Shown: piece by piece, positions 49,401 through 62,399 of the stretch
How positions within the stretch are numbered: the first letter of the stretch is position 1
Layout: each line of letters opens with the position of its first letter
Assembly (NCBI GenBank): GCA_040954595.2
Contig: CM082581.2
Location: forward strand, 12,462,001-12,526,000
Length of the DNA stretch: 64,000 nt
Source: Balanoglossus misakiensis
Lineage: Eukaryota; Hemichordata
Direction: 5' to 3'
Program-made: the position numbers and the translations under genes
The notes under the pieces: generated by a model
Database searches by the model: none
Seen by the model: only the letters and a program-made list of their open reading frames with translations
Told to the model about the DNA's origin: nothing

Positions 49401-50844
49401 CTGGGGTAAACGCTACAGCGTCACGCTGCCGGCAAACCGGATTGCTGTCAGAGCGCATACACACGGAGGTCGGGATAATCTCTCACCGGCGTCTTGCCCA
49501 ACTGCCTGAGAAATTTCTCTGGGGATCGTCGCATTGAATAGAAAAGGGATTTACAAATGAGCTGTTTCTTTTTACTCTGTCTCCCTCTCAGAAGTGTCAC
49601 CCGTCATTGTATGGACGGGGAGGAAAACATGAAACTTAAAAAGAAGACGCTTGTGAAAATATCAAATATTGTCTCGCTGCAGGGAATAGCTCAGTTATTC
49701 TTAACACGCGTGTCGCACCATTCTCCTGCGGTGCGTTACGCTGAACGCCGGCAAACCGGCAGGACACATACCGCAAACACCGGGAGGTGACCAATGCGAG
49801 AAATCACCGTAGACGTTGAAATCGTTTAATAAAATGTAACATTTTAAAATGTGAAAACATTCCTGAGAATCTCTGGGGTGCATAAAACATAATTCACACG
49901 AGTGAATGACGTTTAGATTAAAACTGTAAATGTATTAATGACAGACTGATCATAAACAAAGTTAAAACTTATTCCAAAGCAGCGACTGAGCAGATACTTC
50001 CATATGTACGAGGATTCAGTATTAACCATGAATACGTCGCTCTTAAACACCATCTTTATCAATATCTAAGGGCGTGTGCGATAAATAATAGTTTCAAAGG
50101 AAGACGTAGTTTTCGTCATTCTGAAACCACAGACCGGTAATCGACAGAGGGCGATCTTCCACCGGAAGTCTCTCGAGGTAAACCTGTATGTCACTTAAAG
50201 TTCGGAAGACAAAGGAGATAGCGAGGTATTTAACGCCGAGGCAAAAGACACCGCGGGTCACCAGATTAATTTTCCGCCAAGAATGATTTAAAATCGACAT
50301 GGTCCGCACGGCAGCAACTCTGGATCAATCATACGCGTTGCCCTGACAACACGTAATATGCTATAAAACATCGGGTCACTGACCTTCTTACGTAGTCATA
50401 TCCATCAGCGTTAAAACGACTGGCTTAATTCTCAAATGACAAAAATAAAAGCTTTGGGGGATTCAGGGGCTCTCTGCATCATTATGTGGCTGTCTGTAAA
50501 ATAGTTAAATTAAATCAAACCAATATATTCAATCATTCAATTCTTAATGCCCTACGATAACGAATATTCATTCGCCACTGGAGCTACATCTTTGAGACTG
50601 GAGAACGGTGTCATTAAAATAGATTATTGTAGACTAAAATAGACTCCTTTCAAATGTAGTCTTACTGTTGTTCCTATTTTGATAATATGTCAAAATTCTC
50701 CAGGCACAGATTATTTGGCGCTCAGCAGAGCTCTACTCTGTTTCGAGCAGCCAATAAATGGAACTACTTTTTCAGGACCAATCAGTGTATTGTAAATGAC
50801 GCCCTCCCACTGGCAATCTCAAACTCTGCCAGTGTGTTATCCGA
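46440..50844. other. Intergenic between convergent ADMP-like and glutaminase genes
   Basis: 4.4 kb without a supported gene. A C run at about 47,131 and two related GC-rich blocks sharing CCGGCAAACCGG (about 49,430 and 49,748) are the only structures I noticed. The glutaminase 3' UTR lies at the right end; a weak minus-strand ATTAAA occurs at 50,845-50,850. Confidence 0.5.
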
Positions 50845-50900
50845 TTTAATACTGCTACTGGTGTCATCATCGGTCCTTTCCCGAGTGACACCCCCTGTTT

Positions 50901-53900
50901 CTATGGCTTCTCGTCGTCACCTTTGACCCCGTTCACGAGCGAGGCTCGGTCTTCTCTTCCAGTCTTGGTTTCGAGATATGTCACGATATCTGCGTTATTA
51001 AAGCGTTTTGCGTCATCCAACGGAGTGAAACCCCACCTGACGGTAAATGAAACAGAATATTTAAATTCATGCGCGATTCGAAAGCCGGCATACCATTTTG
51101 AATAAGAAAGTTTACTATAGTTGCGGCGTAGGTGGCGCAGCTTAGCTTACCTGTCAAGAGGAGAGGGGTCAATGTTGCATCTTTCGACGAGGAACCTCAC
51201 TACTCCAATGTGACCTGTAAGCGTGTGAAAAAATGCATAGAGTCAATTTACGAACCAGTTGTGAAGTATGCTTCTGTATCCTAGACAACGAAGCAAGTGC
51301 TCTATTTATGACAAGACAGAATGCGTCAGTGGCACAGTGACTCACCCTCAGCGGCCCCCAAGTGTAGTGCCGTTCGACCGTCATAGTCTGCCTGTCCCAT
51401 ATCTACTCCTTGCATGGCGTACCTACAGAATAATAATAATAGATAGACCGAGAGTGAGTGAGTGAGTGAGCGAGTGAGTGTGCAGAGAGAGAGAGATAGA
51501 CAGAGAGAGACAGACAGATAGAGAAGGGAGGGAGCAAGTGTGTGGAGTCAGATCTGTTTGCAAAGATGAGTCTCCCATGCATTACCTTCGTATTGCAGTG
51601 ACGTCACCACTTGCTGCACTGAACAGCAAACTGACAACTTCTCGTCCCTGTCAAAAGACGAACAGACATCGCATATATTAAAGAAACTAAAGAGTCTATG
51701 TATTTTTGGTGAAACTGGGTAAGAGTAAGAAGAAACAAATCGGACTCACTTTAACGTCAGATCTCCTCCGTCGCGGATCGAGCTTCTTAGAGGTGTGATG
51801 TTTCAGGTTGTCATAATTATGAAAATTAAACTTATCAACCAGTTCCTGCAAACAGAAAACCCAAACTTTATAGGTACTCTCACACCAGACTTTTACTCTC
51901 TGTGGTGATGCATTGGTTCCTGACTGACCAAATCCAATAAAACTAATGGAATGGTTGAAAATAATTTGCTGTTACACACCGTACAAAACTGCACTCCTCT
52001 GCAGCTGTTACCAAGGTGATCCAAAGCCGGCGACCAAACCATGATACCGCACACGTTTGGTACCACCAATAAGATGGCACCGGATACACCCGATTTTGCT
52101 GGTAATCCGACCTTGGGGAAGTAATATTAAAGTGTGAAAATCGCTGTTATTGGTGCAACGTTTTACGATGATGGAACATGCAGTTATCGATGGTGGTGGT
52201 GGTAGATTAACTGCTCTTACAAGATAAGAAAAAAATTACCGTGAAAGCGAAGTGCCCAGAGTAATCATACATGCCACAAGAGTGCATCAACGACAATGTA
52301 TTGCGAACGGAGTCCGAGTTCAAGATTCGCTCTCCGGTGGTAGGACAAATCCCGCCGTTGGCTATGGTCGCCGCCATCACTGAGCCTGATTCACAGGTCA
52401 CTTCTATAGAACAAAGCTGACGACAAAAAGACAAAGAAAACTGTGATCACAAACAGCATCGCTCTGTTGCTTTCATTCACTCTATTGCCGACTTTTGCTC
52501 ACAATTATGCCTTATGCAGTGAAATAAATGCTCACTCGTACATTTGGCCCTTCTTAAGTTATTTTCCATGGATCTAAAGTTTGTCCGTCTTAAGATTTCA
52601 AAATAATACACAGCACACGTACCTGGAAGTATAGTTCCAGCGTATCCTGAAGAACAGCACCGGGTGGAAAGCAGTTATTTTCCCTCATGTAGTAGGCCAG
52701 GGCGAAATTGCGATCGGCCGTATCCCTTTCTGATAGATATCTAGAATTGTCAGAATCAGCACGATCAGATCTGAAGTTGAACGAACTGCGTGATTATTTG
52801 CATAGAGGGCGTGGTGAACTGACCCGCAGCAAACGTGATAGGCTTACGTAATTTTGAGCGACCCACAGCGCCGGGAAGGTATAATCTTATTGGTTACGAC
52901 TTTTACCCACCTGTTGTCCGAATTCGCAGAATAATCTAACAAAGTACAAAGAAATGAAGTAGACACACACAGCCTTGCGAGACTCTTGCGCCATTTTGGG
53001 GAAGATCGTTGAAGTGTAATGCTATACCATTTTTGCACTCCAAACTTTGTCGAGAGACTTCCATTATTGTAATATCCAATAAAGGAATTATAAACGTTCA
53101 CGAACAAAACAAGAAGTTGTCGCACTTACGTAGCGTTACTGAATCCAACAAATTCGCCACCGGCCAATCGCTGGTAGTGATTCATTATCTATCAATGGAA
53201 ATGCGCAAATTGTAAAATGGCGACGGTACGCATAAAACGATCTCAAGCCGTTCACTGTTAAAAGCTTGCCCTAAATAATTGTGCCCTTTGGCTCTACAAC
53301 ATCACGAAAACCCATTATTTCGCTCATAAACACACTGCCATGTGTACAGAACCACGGTCCCTCCTGTGTGGAGAGACTCGACCGTGGTTGGACTTATCTA
53401 CAATTGGGGATGCACTTACATAATCGAATCTGTCGGCTGGAGACAAGTTTGGTTTGGTCATACTTGCCATCAGTATTCCGCCCGCGTTGATCATGGGATT
53501 GTGAGGTTTCTCTAGAGATGGGAGAAAGGAAGGTCGAGGTAAGAAGATATATAGCAAGGATAATGAATGGTGGCGAAGACCCTCTTGGAAAGAATAAAGC
53601 CCAGTGGACGGAAAAAACTAAAGACCATTTGTTGTCTGGAATTAATAATTGAGTTATAAGAAGATGCAATAAAGTAATAATTATGGTGGGTGAACGTTTG
53701 CCCTTACTTGTGTGATCTAGAGAAAGTTCATTAAAACTTCTTCCGCTCGGTTCCTGTCCGATGTATTTATGCACGTACTCCGAACCCATCTCCGTCGTTC
53801 CAATGGCGTACATCAGGGCCTTGCTACAAGACTGAAGGCAAAATGGAACGTTGGTGTCGCCGACTGCATATCTGCAAAATAGATTAAAGAATGCCATAAT

Positions 53901-56900
53901 TTCAGCAAATGAAAAGAAAAAGAAAAGAGATGCCTGTTGCCGACTCACTGACAGCAAACTAACAAGCAAAGGCATAATCTGTACCTTACTTTCCGTGTTA
54001 CCACTCACACCAACGCTTACACAAAGATGGAGTCCTTACTAGAATGTTGTATTAATCAAATGAATCTCGACACCATGCACCTGCTTCACTGACCTTTGAC
54101 CGTCGACGGAGCAGACGGCAACTCCCCAGTACTCAGAGCTGAATCTTGACAATTGAGGGATGTAGTTGGCAACCTGTGAGGGCGAGAACGACAGGTGATC
54201 AAACATGAGCTGAAATCTACAGAACAGCAACTAGTATATTGATTTAGCCAGTGCGAATAATATATTACTGAACCAATTTAAATATAAATACGAGTGTCAG
54301 GAAATATTGTTTCCTTCTCAATCCAATATTTTCAAAATCTTCCCAGGACACATAAAACTGATGCGGACCATACTCACCTTACCTCCCGTGTTACTTTTGG
54401 CACTCGTGTACAACTCTTTGATGGTAGAACAGAAAAACTGCCATTCAGGAACTGCAAATTTATTTGTCAGGGCGCGACCAATCAGGACAATATTCTCGGA
54501 AACACATCTGGTTGCATAAAATGTACGAAACAAAGCGAATAGCCAATATCGAGTATCTTCCGAATGTATTATATTATTTCAATGAGGGGTCATGTATCTC
54601 GAAAAAATAATTAGAAATCATAGAGAGCGGTTTGAAAATTTTGTACCACACAACGTACTTTTTAAACTCTTTCCTGTCTATGGTATCTTCTCTCTCTAGG
54701 GCTGCGTGCAAATGCCTCATACATTCCGCAAGTCTTGGATCGTCCTGTCGCAGTCCAGTTTCCTCGAGTGCCTGAACGAGGATATAAAAAAGCATCGGTT
54801 GGAAATGTAAAATGGCGAAGAGAGTTTGCACCTGCGCACACTGTACTGTTTTAGCACTGACTTTGACTGTGAATCACATGAGCTCGTGTGCTGTAATCTG
54901 TCTCGCTATGTACTCAGTGCATTAAAAGCACAAAGTGCAAAGACAGAGAAACTATGCAGCTAGCACACTGGCGTCTATGTCGTAACACAGGTTTGACTGT
55001 ATTATCAAAACTTCTTGTTACCTGAATAAACCCTGCCACTGACAGACGACCTGATGTGACGTCATAGTATCCGTTAAAGATGGAATCTTCATAGGAGTCA
55101 CCCAATGCAGATGGGCCAGTCCTATAATTAAATAATACGCAATTTGTACACAGCCAGAACATGCGTACATGTATGCAGGAATGACCGGATTGTAGTCGTA
55201 CCTACAACCCCAAACCAAATACATGCAGTACATTACAGTACAATAGAGTACAGTACAGTACAGTTCAGTACAGTACAGTACAGAATGGTCATCTTTAATA
55301 TTTCGTCTGCCAAGGTTCAAACAAAAATATGACATAGCCTTATTTACATATTACATAGTTGGCTCTTTTATTTCAATGAAATTTTGAATTTAATGTCACA
55401 TGCAATGAAATCAATATGGCACAGTTGCATTATACTAGTGCTGCTGTCGCTGGGCAACCGGAACTTACCAAAGCCCCCTATAGTCACACACGGGGCGCAA
55501 CGCCGCCATTTTGGATAAGGTTCAATGAATGGGTTGACGTATCAGGCTCCATTTGGGTCCAACTTTTTCACAAATGACCCCAGACCTCGGAAAATGGGAA
55601 GTTCAGGCCTGGCTCGATGTTCGTACGACCATGCCTGTTGCACGGAGGAACTGAGCGTGCGCATGTAGCCCTACATGTAAATTTGAGTTGTGGGGTGAAG
55701 GACACTGTGTCATAGTTCAGAGAGTGGGTGTGAATCCTCGCATGAAACGTTTACCTGTCCTGTAGATCCCCCGCGATACCATGGAATATGCAATACATTG
55801 GCTGCATGCGTGAACTTAAAATTCGAGATCCCACTGCTTCACTTTTTACGTGTATCATGGCATTCAAAAGTTCGAACAACTCTCTAGTGAAACTTGCCCC
55901 ATCAGCTGAGGGGCGAAGTTCACTAGATCGAAACCTATAAGATTATCTCAAGTGTGATAACAACGTCAACGCACGGTGGATGCACACATAAACTGGTGAC
56001 GTGTTTTAAAACGATGTTACTTTTGATTACGTAACTGTATTCCGTTTAAATGCGTTGGCTTACCCCCATAATTGCCAAGCGAACTATTGATTAAAACCGT
56101 GGACAGTTATATACGCAAATACATGTATGTGTGTTTTACAGGCACTCGGTGCCCCAGACGAAAATTCACATTAGGCCTAGTCGATCACGGGGAGGGACTG
56201 AGTTGTCTGTTTATCGACAACTACGGACTCAGACGGAGAAATGTAAGCGACCATTTCACGATCGGATTAAGGCACAGTCGTTGAAAATAACGCAAGTGGT
56301 TTCAAGGACATTTCAATGACCACAACAAAGTGACCTACAAATGCAAAACTGGACTGGTCACAACGTTCTGGTTCCATTCATTTATCAATTCAAATCCAAC
56401 AGAGGCTTGCAAAGGGGCAGATGAGAGGCGTTGGCGCTACATTGGCAGATGATTGGCAGTTGGAAGGTGCTTAGCCCTCTCACGTGACCGCGGAAAATAA
56501 CATGTTAGGGGTCATTGGCTGGGGATTAGCCGAGGGATGGCTGCCAGGTTTCAAACGATCATTTTGAAAAATTACATTTTCCACCGAATTCAGATCGTTC
56601 GACTTTAAATTTATGAACGTCAAACGTCTGCCTGAGGGGTACCCCTGGTAACGACACCACTTCCAGAAGATTATCAAAACGGGCGGGGTATGGGTATATC
56701 ATCCTATAGCCTCGTTATATTTTACTTCAGAATCATACAACCAAATACTTTATAAATCAAAAATTGCCAGTATGGTGTTCGTAGCGTAGAATTTAAAACC
56801 ATGACAGCAATGCCGTGGTCTTCCGTGGAAGAATAATTCTAAGGGGGCGTATCAGGGTACCGGGTATATATTAATTATCTGTAAGTATTTTTTAACTAAA

Positions 56901-57509
56901 AGGTTTTGATATTAAAGTTAATACCGGTTTCCAGTGGTAATACAAAAGAGCAAATGTAATATTATACAAGTAAACATGTTAGAAATGTTAGAAATGTAAT
57001 GCAACAACGCCATCATGACAGCGCTACAGGATATGTTCTTGTGTTTGTTGTGTGGAGATAAAAGTATTTATAAAGTTGTTCCGACACTTCAACTCTAACC
57101 TACTTATTTGCTCGATCATGTTTTGAACCAACGTTTTATCGATTGCAAGTGTATCACAGTACTTGACTATATTTCGCCCTAAAGAATAAATAAAAGTAAG
57201 TACGTGACCGTAAAAATTCCACATCATTGTATTCAAAACATCCTTTCAGGGTTTAGCACGGGACAATAAAAGAAGGATGCTCACAGCTGTGTGTACTAAT
57301 ACGTACGGTTCTATGTCGTCTTCTTGCTCCAGCCAATCGGTCGGTGAGTGGCCGCCGCTCGCCGTTCTGACTCTGTTGTGTCGTCTCACCCGAGGGTCTT
57401 TCGGGGCGCTGTCATCAAACGGCCTCCCGTGAGATTTCATTTTAAAGGTCCTGGTCAACCGGTCGCTGCCGGCACCGGCGTCTTTGATCCCTGAGAAGGT
57501 GTCAGCCAT
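50901..57509 (-). CDS. GLS: Glutaminase, GLS/KGA type with C-terminal ankyrin repeats (16 exons)
   Basis: Exons, in transcript order: 57509-57307, 55121-55022, 54771-54659, 54507-54378, 54173-54094, 53871-53708, 53511-53420, 53188-53130, 52740-52623, 52416-52240, 52111-51980, 51845-51750, 51647-51586, 51422-51346, 51214-51151, 51036-50901. They give 600 residues. The enzyme hydrolyses glutamine to glutamate and ammonia, normally in mitochondria. Catalytic positions align with human GLS by constant offset: Y186, S223 and K226 (SCSK dyad), N272, E318, N325, Y351, Y403 and V421. An EF-hand-like N-terminal helical domain (IFNGYYDV to [12 protein letters not shown]) and ankyrin repeats ([20 protein letters not shown]) flank it. 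The first in-frame ATG (MADTFSG) has A at -3 and G at +4. The N-terminus is basic but short for a mitochondrial presequence, so another first exon may exist. Confidence 0.95.
51450..51523. repeat. GAGT/GA/GACA microsatellite
   Basis: GAGT units change into GA and then AGAC units, inside a glutaminase intron. Confidence 0.85.
55222..55284. repeat. TACAG pentamer repeat
   Basis: AGTAC/TACAG units in the first intron of glutaminase. Frames through it give TVLYC repeats and are not coding. Confidence 0.85.
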
Positions 57510-58850
57510 GATAGCACCGAGCGGCAGTCGCTTTAATGAATTGTTAATATAATAGGGTCCTGGGAGTAGGGCACAGTTTGTCACCGGCGCGGCGTTGGCA
57601 TGAATCTATCCGATCACCGGTGTAGTTCACTGCTTTCGATCACTCCATACACAGTTCAGATAGAAGTACCTCGAACCATCATACGAAGCTAGTACACTGT
57701 GACATATGCCGGGGCATTGTACGGTGTCTCAGTAGGCCCGCTGTTACGAGTTGACAGACTTCAGATGAATAACATTAAATTGAGTATCAATACTCTTTAA
57801 AAGGTCGTCGAGTTTGCGCATATGCTCATTGTTACAGACAAGGTTGGCCGTTGGTTGTAGGCGAATAAAGCGTTATTCGTCACTAGTTCCCGGCTTAAGT
57901 CAAGCTATACCCACATCTTCCCAAAACATAAAATAATATTAATAAATAATAATTTTAATAATGCATATTAAATAATATTTTAAGTGTCGAAGTAAAGGTA
58001 TAAACCAAAGATTTTCTTCATAATCTATGCTCAAGAATGATACAGTACAGTCACAGAATTGCGTAATGTTGGTGTTTGCACAAATGGTGACGATTAATGC
58101 CTGTGATGTCTTCATGATCTATGGAAACGGTTGATTCTTATTGTGTTTTGGGGGAATGTTTTGGTGCACGGGGTTGGTTTTGTAAGGGAATGTCCCAGTC
58201 GTGGCCAACAATAACTGTGGTATTGGGTGACTGTGGGCGGGATAAAATCAACACCATTTTGGGAATCGCGGTGTGAAATATCAGGACGAGAAATGCTAGA
58301 ATTCCAATGATTGAGGGCGCAAGAAGACTGGCGGTATACATTGCTTTTATTGTCATCCTCTATTGCCTTTGTAAACGCGACCGAGGCTGTAATTATCTCG
58401 GAGAGAGCATTATCTACGGCATATATTCGCGATTCCATTTTTGATTTATTGAAGAATAATGCAATACATAATATATGTTCTATGTCGTCCAAGAACAATA
58501 CATATATGGTTCTATGCATGGTGTTGACTTGAAAGGCGAGTCTACCTTATGTCCACTGCATATCTGATTCGTATTGAAGCATGAGCTGACCACGGAATAA
58601 TGCCCGGATGGAAGGTGGAAAACCGTCCATCGTTACGTAACGCTACGTGAATAACAATTGCTTTTCACTTTCATCAGCAGACTGACTCGTGCAGCGGGCA
58701 TGCGTGCTTAATTTTTTGCTCCAGTGCCGCATGGCATTTGCCTGACAACGGAGTCAAATTTGCATCCACATCTTGTCTATGAATGAGAGTGTCTGTTACG
58801 TATGCGCATCATCTCATTAGCGTGGAGCGTGATAGCGACGTGGTGAACTT
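57510..58850. other. Divergent promoter region of glutaminase and glutamine synthetase
   Basis: The glutaminase start codon faces left and the inferred glutamine synthetase leader exon begins to the right at roughly 58,850, so about 1.3 kb holds both promoters. GC-rich, CpG-containing sequence near 57,580-57,620 (CACCGGCGCGGCG) adjoins glutaminase. AT-rich sequence lies near 57,930-57,980. I see no TATA box for either gene. Confidence 0.6.
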
Positions 58851-58958
58851 GGTGATATTCCCGGGAAACCCCGCTTCTGGTTTCATTTAGCTCGTGGAAG
58901 TAGAAGGAGACGCATTGTCTTTCAACCTCCACTTATCCGAAGACGTTCTTTCCTACAG

Positions 58959-59576
58959 GTAAGCCCACTCCTTTCGTTATGTGGACCTGTTCATCTGGTT
59001 TTTGCTCGCTCCATATGCGTATAAGAACTATAAACTCAATGTGCCCTTTTCAAATGTGGAAGTCCGTTAAAAACGCCAACATAGGTGACATCCATTTATG
59101 CCTGCACAGCCACTCTGTACTCTGTGGAGTGACTGCGGTACCGACTGTGGTACCTCACATTGGCATAACTAGCTTGGTTGTTATCAGCGGTGTTGCTCTC
59201 TATACATAGCAGACCGTGCCGTTTATGTTTCCCTCTGCCCTCGGCCAACTACTATTGAGCGCTGCCCCGAATCAGGCAGGGCTGTCACGTTGTCCCCAAT
59301 GGTCTAATCCTCTTGGCGGATACTCCGTCGTTCCACTTTGCCAAGGGACAGCAACCATACAGGTAAACGCGAAACATATAACACATGGTACTCGGGGAGG
59401 GGGGAGGTCATTCCCATTGCTGGCCCACAACAGGTGTACGCTTCATTACTGTATGAGGTTGCTAGTGAATTGCATAAGGAACACCCGGGGCAAGAACCAC
59501 TGTCATTTTTGCATTCAGTGACCGAGCAGCTACAACAGAATTGGCTATGGTAATCACATCTGTCATTTCTGTACAG
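58959..59576 (+). other. Intron in the 5' UTR of glutamine synthetase (predicted)
   Basis: CCTACAG/GTAAGC at 58,951-58,964 is a consensus donor. TTTCTGTACAG at 59,566-59,576 is a good acceptor with a pyrimidine tract. Splicing would leave a noncoding leader exon ending at 58,958 and a coding exon starting at 59,577, 34 bases before the ATG. Animal glutamine synthetase genes commonly have such a noncoding first exon. There is no transcript evidence here. Confidence 0.55.
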
Positions 59577-59610
59577 ATTTCGCGATTGTTACTCTCGAAA
59601 TTCCCCAGAG

Positions 59611-62115
59611 ATGGCGAGCAAACACAGGACAGCGTTGGATAAACAGGTTACTAAAAAGTACATGGACCTGGACCAAGGCAAGCGGACACAAGCGATGTAC
59701 ATTTGGATCGACGGAAGCGGTGAACACTTGCGGTGCAAGACAAAAACGTTAGACGACGTGCCCAAGTCCGTAGAAGGTACATTGTACTTTATTGAAATCT
59801 AAATTTGTGTGCGATATTTCCTGCCTTTGAAAGATTCAAAATGCTTGAATATCGTTATCGCTTAAAAAGTATGTCAACGATTGTTTTGTGATACGTTCCA
59901 ATACAGTACAGGTACTAGGTTTTCACCATTACTTTCACCAAACAATAGTTGTTTTGTGGTGATATTTGATAACACATAAATTGATTATGAATTATTACGA
60001 ATATAAATACGTCAGATCTACCAAAGAATAAAACTTTTGTTTAACATTTCCTGTATCCGTTCATACCTGTCATCATATGACCATTATTCAACACAATGAA
60101 TTATTGCCTTGAATGAATATAATCAGATTTGTTTACCTGATTGACAGGACTTCTGACAGTCTTAACCAAGTCGACAAAGCGGCCGATAACTTCTTTTCAA
60201 TAAACCATCCGGTTTTTTGTTTCATTTTCCAAAATGAGAAAAAAACGTGCTTACCGTGTGCATGTAGATAATCGGTTGTTTCAGTTCTCTAATGTCGTCC
60301 AAACGACCTTTATATCTTTCTAGAATTGCCGATCTGGAACTTCGATGGCTCAAGCACGGGTCAGGCAGAAGGGTCAAACAGCGACATCTACCTTCATCCA
60401 GTGGCGATGTTTAACGATCCGTTCCGCCTTGGAAACAACAAACTAGTCTTGTGCGAAACCTTCAAATACGACAACAGACCAACAGGTATGTAGGGTTACC
60501 TCGACGATAATTAAGCTTTCGTGTTATTGTATACATTTCCTCTGTCTCAATCGATGGTGGATAAGTTCAACATGGTGTCTTCTATAGTTTTCTCTACGCC
60601 CCTCGTGTAAATTGGAAAAATGTCCATGTGACAAATCTTCATGGTTTAACAATGCCCCAATAATATCTTGTCTTTGTCTCCCCAGAAACCAACCATCGTC
60701 AATCATGTGTTCGGGTCATGGATCGGGCGAAAGATGAACATCCTTGGTTTGGACTCGAACAGGAATACACCCTGCTTGGGCCGAACAAACAACCCTTTGG
60801 CTGGCCCGAAGATGGCTTTCCTGGACCACAAGGTGAGATTTTCGATGTAAAGGCAACTTGTGGATTGGATTAACTGCGTTCGCCCAACCGCAGCCTTGAT
60901 TGGCATTCTTTGATTGATTTCATGGTTTCATTCCCATCATTATGTCGGATAACAGAAAGAGCTGCTCTCACATTTTGGTTTCTATTATTTCTATTACAGG
61001 ACCGTATTACTGTGGCGTCGGCGCTGACAGAGTTTACGGCAGAGACATTGTAGAGGCGCATTACAGAGCGTGCCTTTACGCAGGTGTCAAGATCGCAGGC
61101 ACCAACGCTGAAGTGATGCCCTCACAGTGGGAATTCCAGGTGGGTCCCTGCGAAGGAATCGAGATGGGAGATCACCTCTGGATTGCCCGGTTCCTTCTGC
61201 ACCGGGTAGCCGAGGACTTCGGAGTGATAGTGTCGCTGGATCCCAAGCCGATCCCTGGCGATTGGAATGGCGCAGGCTGCCACACGAATTACAGTACCCT
61301 TGCCATGAGAGAGGAAGGCGGTATCAAGTAAGTTTATTGGTCGATTCGGGTTGAATGAACAGGCATACATAACAGGTTACAGCATAGATGGTGACGTACA
61401 TGTAGGACCGGCGTTTGCACAATGTGCGGCTTACAAAGCAGGCTTGAATCATGCGTGCGAACTTACATTTGACATTCCGCGCAGTGCTTTCCTCATAGGA
61501 CCGTCAAGCACAGGTAGTTTGACCGATACTCTGACCGTTTTTCCACAGACACATTGAAGACGCCATAGAGAAGTTCTCCAAAGTGCACAAGGAACACATC
61601 AAGGCCTACGACCCGAACGGAGGAGCCGACAACGCCCGCCGTCTGACGGGTCGTCACGAGACGGCTCACATCGACAGCTTCAGCGCTGGCGTTGCCAACC
61701 GAGGAGCAAGCATTCGCATCCCGCGACAGGTGAGTCGGCATAACGGTCAATTGCATTTGAAGAAACGCCCTACAATAGAACCACTCGTGACACAAAAAGG
61801 ATAATAGCATCTCCCCACCTGCACAGGAAAGAATGGTCCAGTACTCCTATTGAGGTCCAAGTTTACAATTGAAAACAATGGCTTTGGACCAAACTATGAT
61901 GCATTGCCCGCAGGACACATTCTTAACCCCGATCGTTCGATGTTTTAAACTATTATCGTGTTCGTATTTTTTTCAACTTATAGGTTGGTCAAGACGGAAA
62001 GGGCTACCTGGAAGATCGACGCCCCGCTTCAAACTGCGACCCCTACGTCGTGACGGAAGCCATCATCAGGACCACTGTCCTGGACGAGCCAATAGTCTTG
62101 CCCGAATTCGACTGA
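59611..62115 (+). CDS. GLUL: Glutamine synthetase, type II (6 coding exons)
   Basis: Exons 59611-59776, 60324-60485, 60686-60832, 61000-61327, 61549-61729 and 61984-62115 give 371 residues, close to the 373 of mammals. It joins ammonia to glutamate using ATP, as a decamer. The numbering coincides with the human enzyme through the catalytic core: E134 and E136 (LEQEYTLLG), E196 and E203 ([10 protein letters not shown]), H253 ([10 protein letters not shown]), E305 (HETAHIDSF), R319 ([11 protein letters not shown]), E338 and R340 (YLEDRRP). All metal-binding and catalytic residues are present. An N-terminal beta-grasp portion contains [15 protein letters not shown]. There is no mitochondrial presequence, so a cytosolic enzyme is expected. 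Five coding introns interrupt it in normal phase. It is divergent to glutaminase on its left. Confidence 0.98.
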
Positions 62116-62387
62116 AGAGATTTTTAAACAGTGATGATGGAGAATTGGTCTTTGTAAAAGAAAATCAGGGTCTTAATATTTACAAAATTTAAAGGAGGTG
62201 CTTTTATCACAATATAACTCGCGATCCAAAATGTTTTTGTATTTTCAGGGGAATTTTAGATGAGTGTTTGAAGTCTTTGTTCATTTAATTCGTGATAATT
62301 CAATGTATGTATATGGATGTGCATTTATGTATGTGTACGTATGTATGCGAGTGAGTGAACTTTTGTATGTGTAAACAGTCAACTTTC

Positions 62388-62393
62388 AATAAA
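62388..62393 (+). terminator. Poly(A) signal of glutamine synthetase
   Basis: AATAAA 273 bases after the stop codon, followed by T-rich and GT-rich sequence. Confidence 0.6.
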
Positions 62394-62399
62394 GATATA

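Noticed and set aside
51346-51422. Possible frameshift in the glutaminase ankyrin exon
   Set aside because: A first count suggested one extra base beside the C5 run. A recount against the neighbouring reading frames gave 77 bases in correct phase, so there is no frameshift.
58112-58532. Overlapping frames on both strands between glutaminase and glutamine synthetase
   Set aside because: They are AT-rich and mutually overlapping, have no splice partners, and lie in the divergent promoter region.
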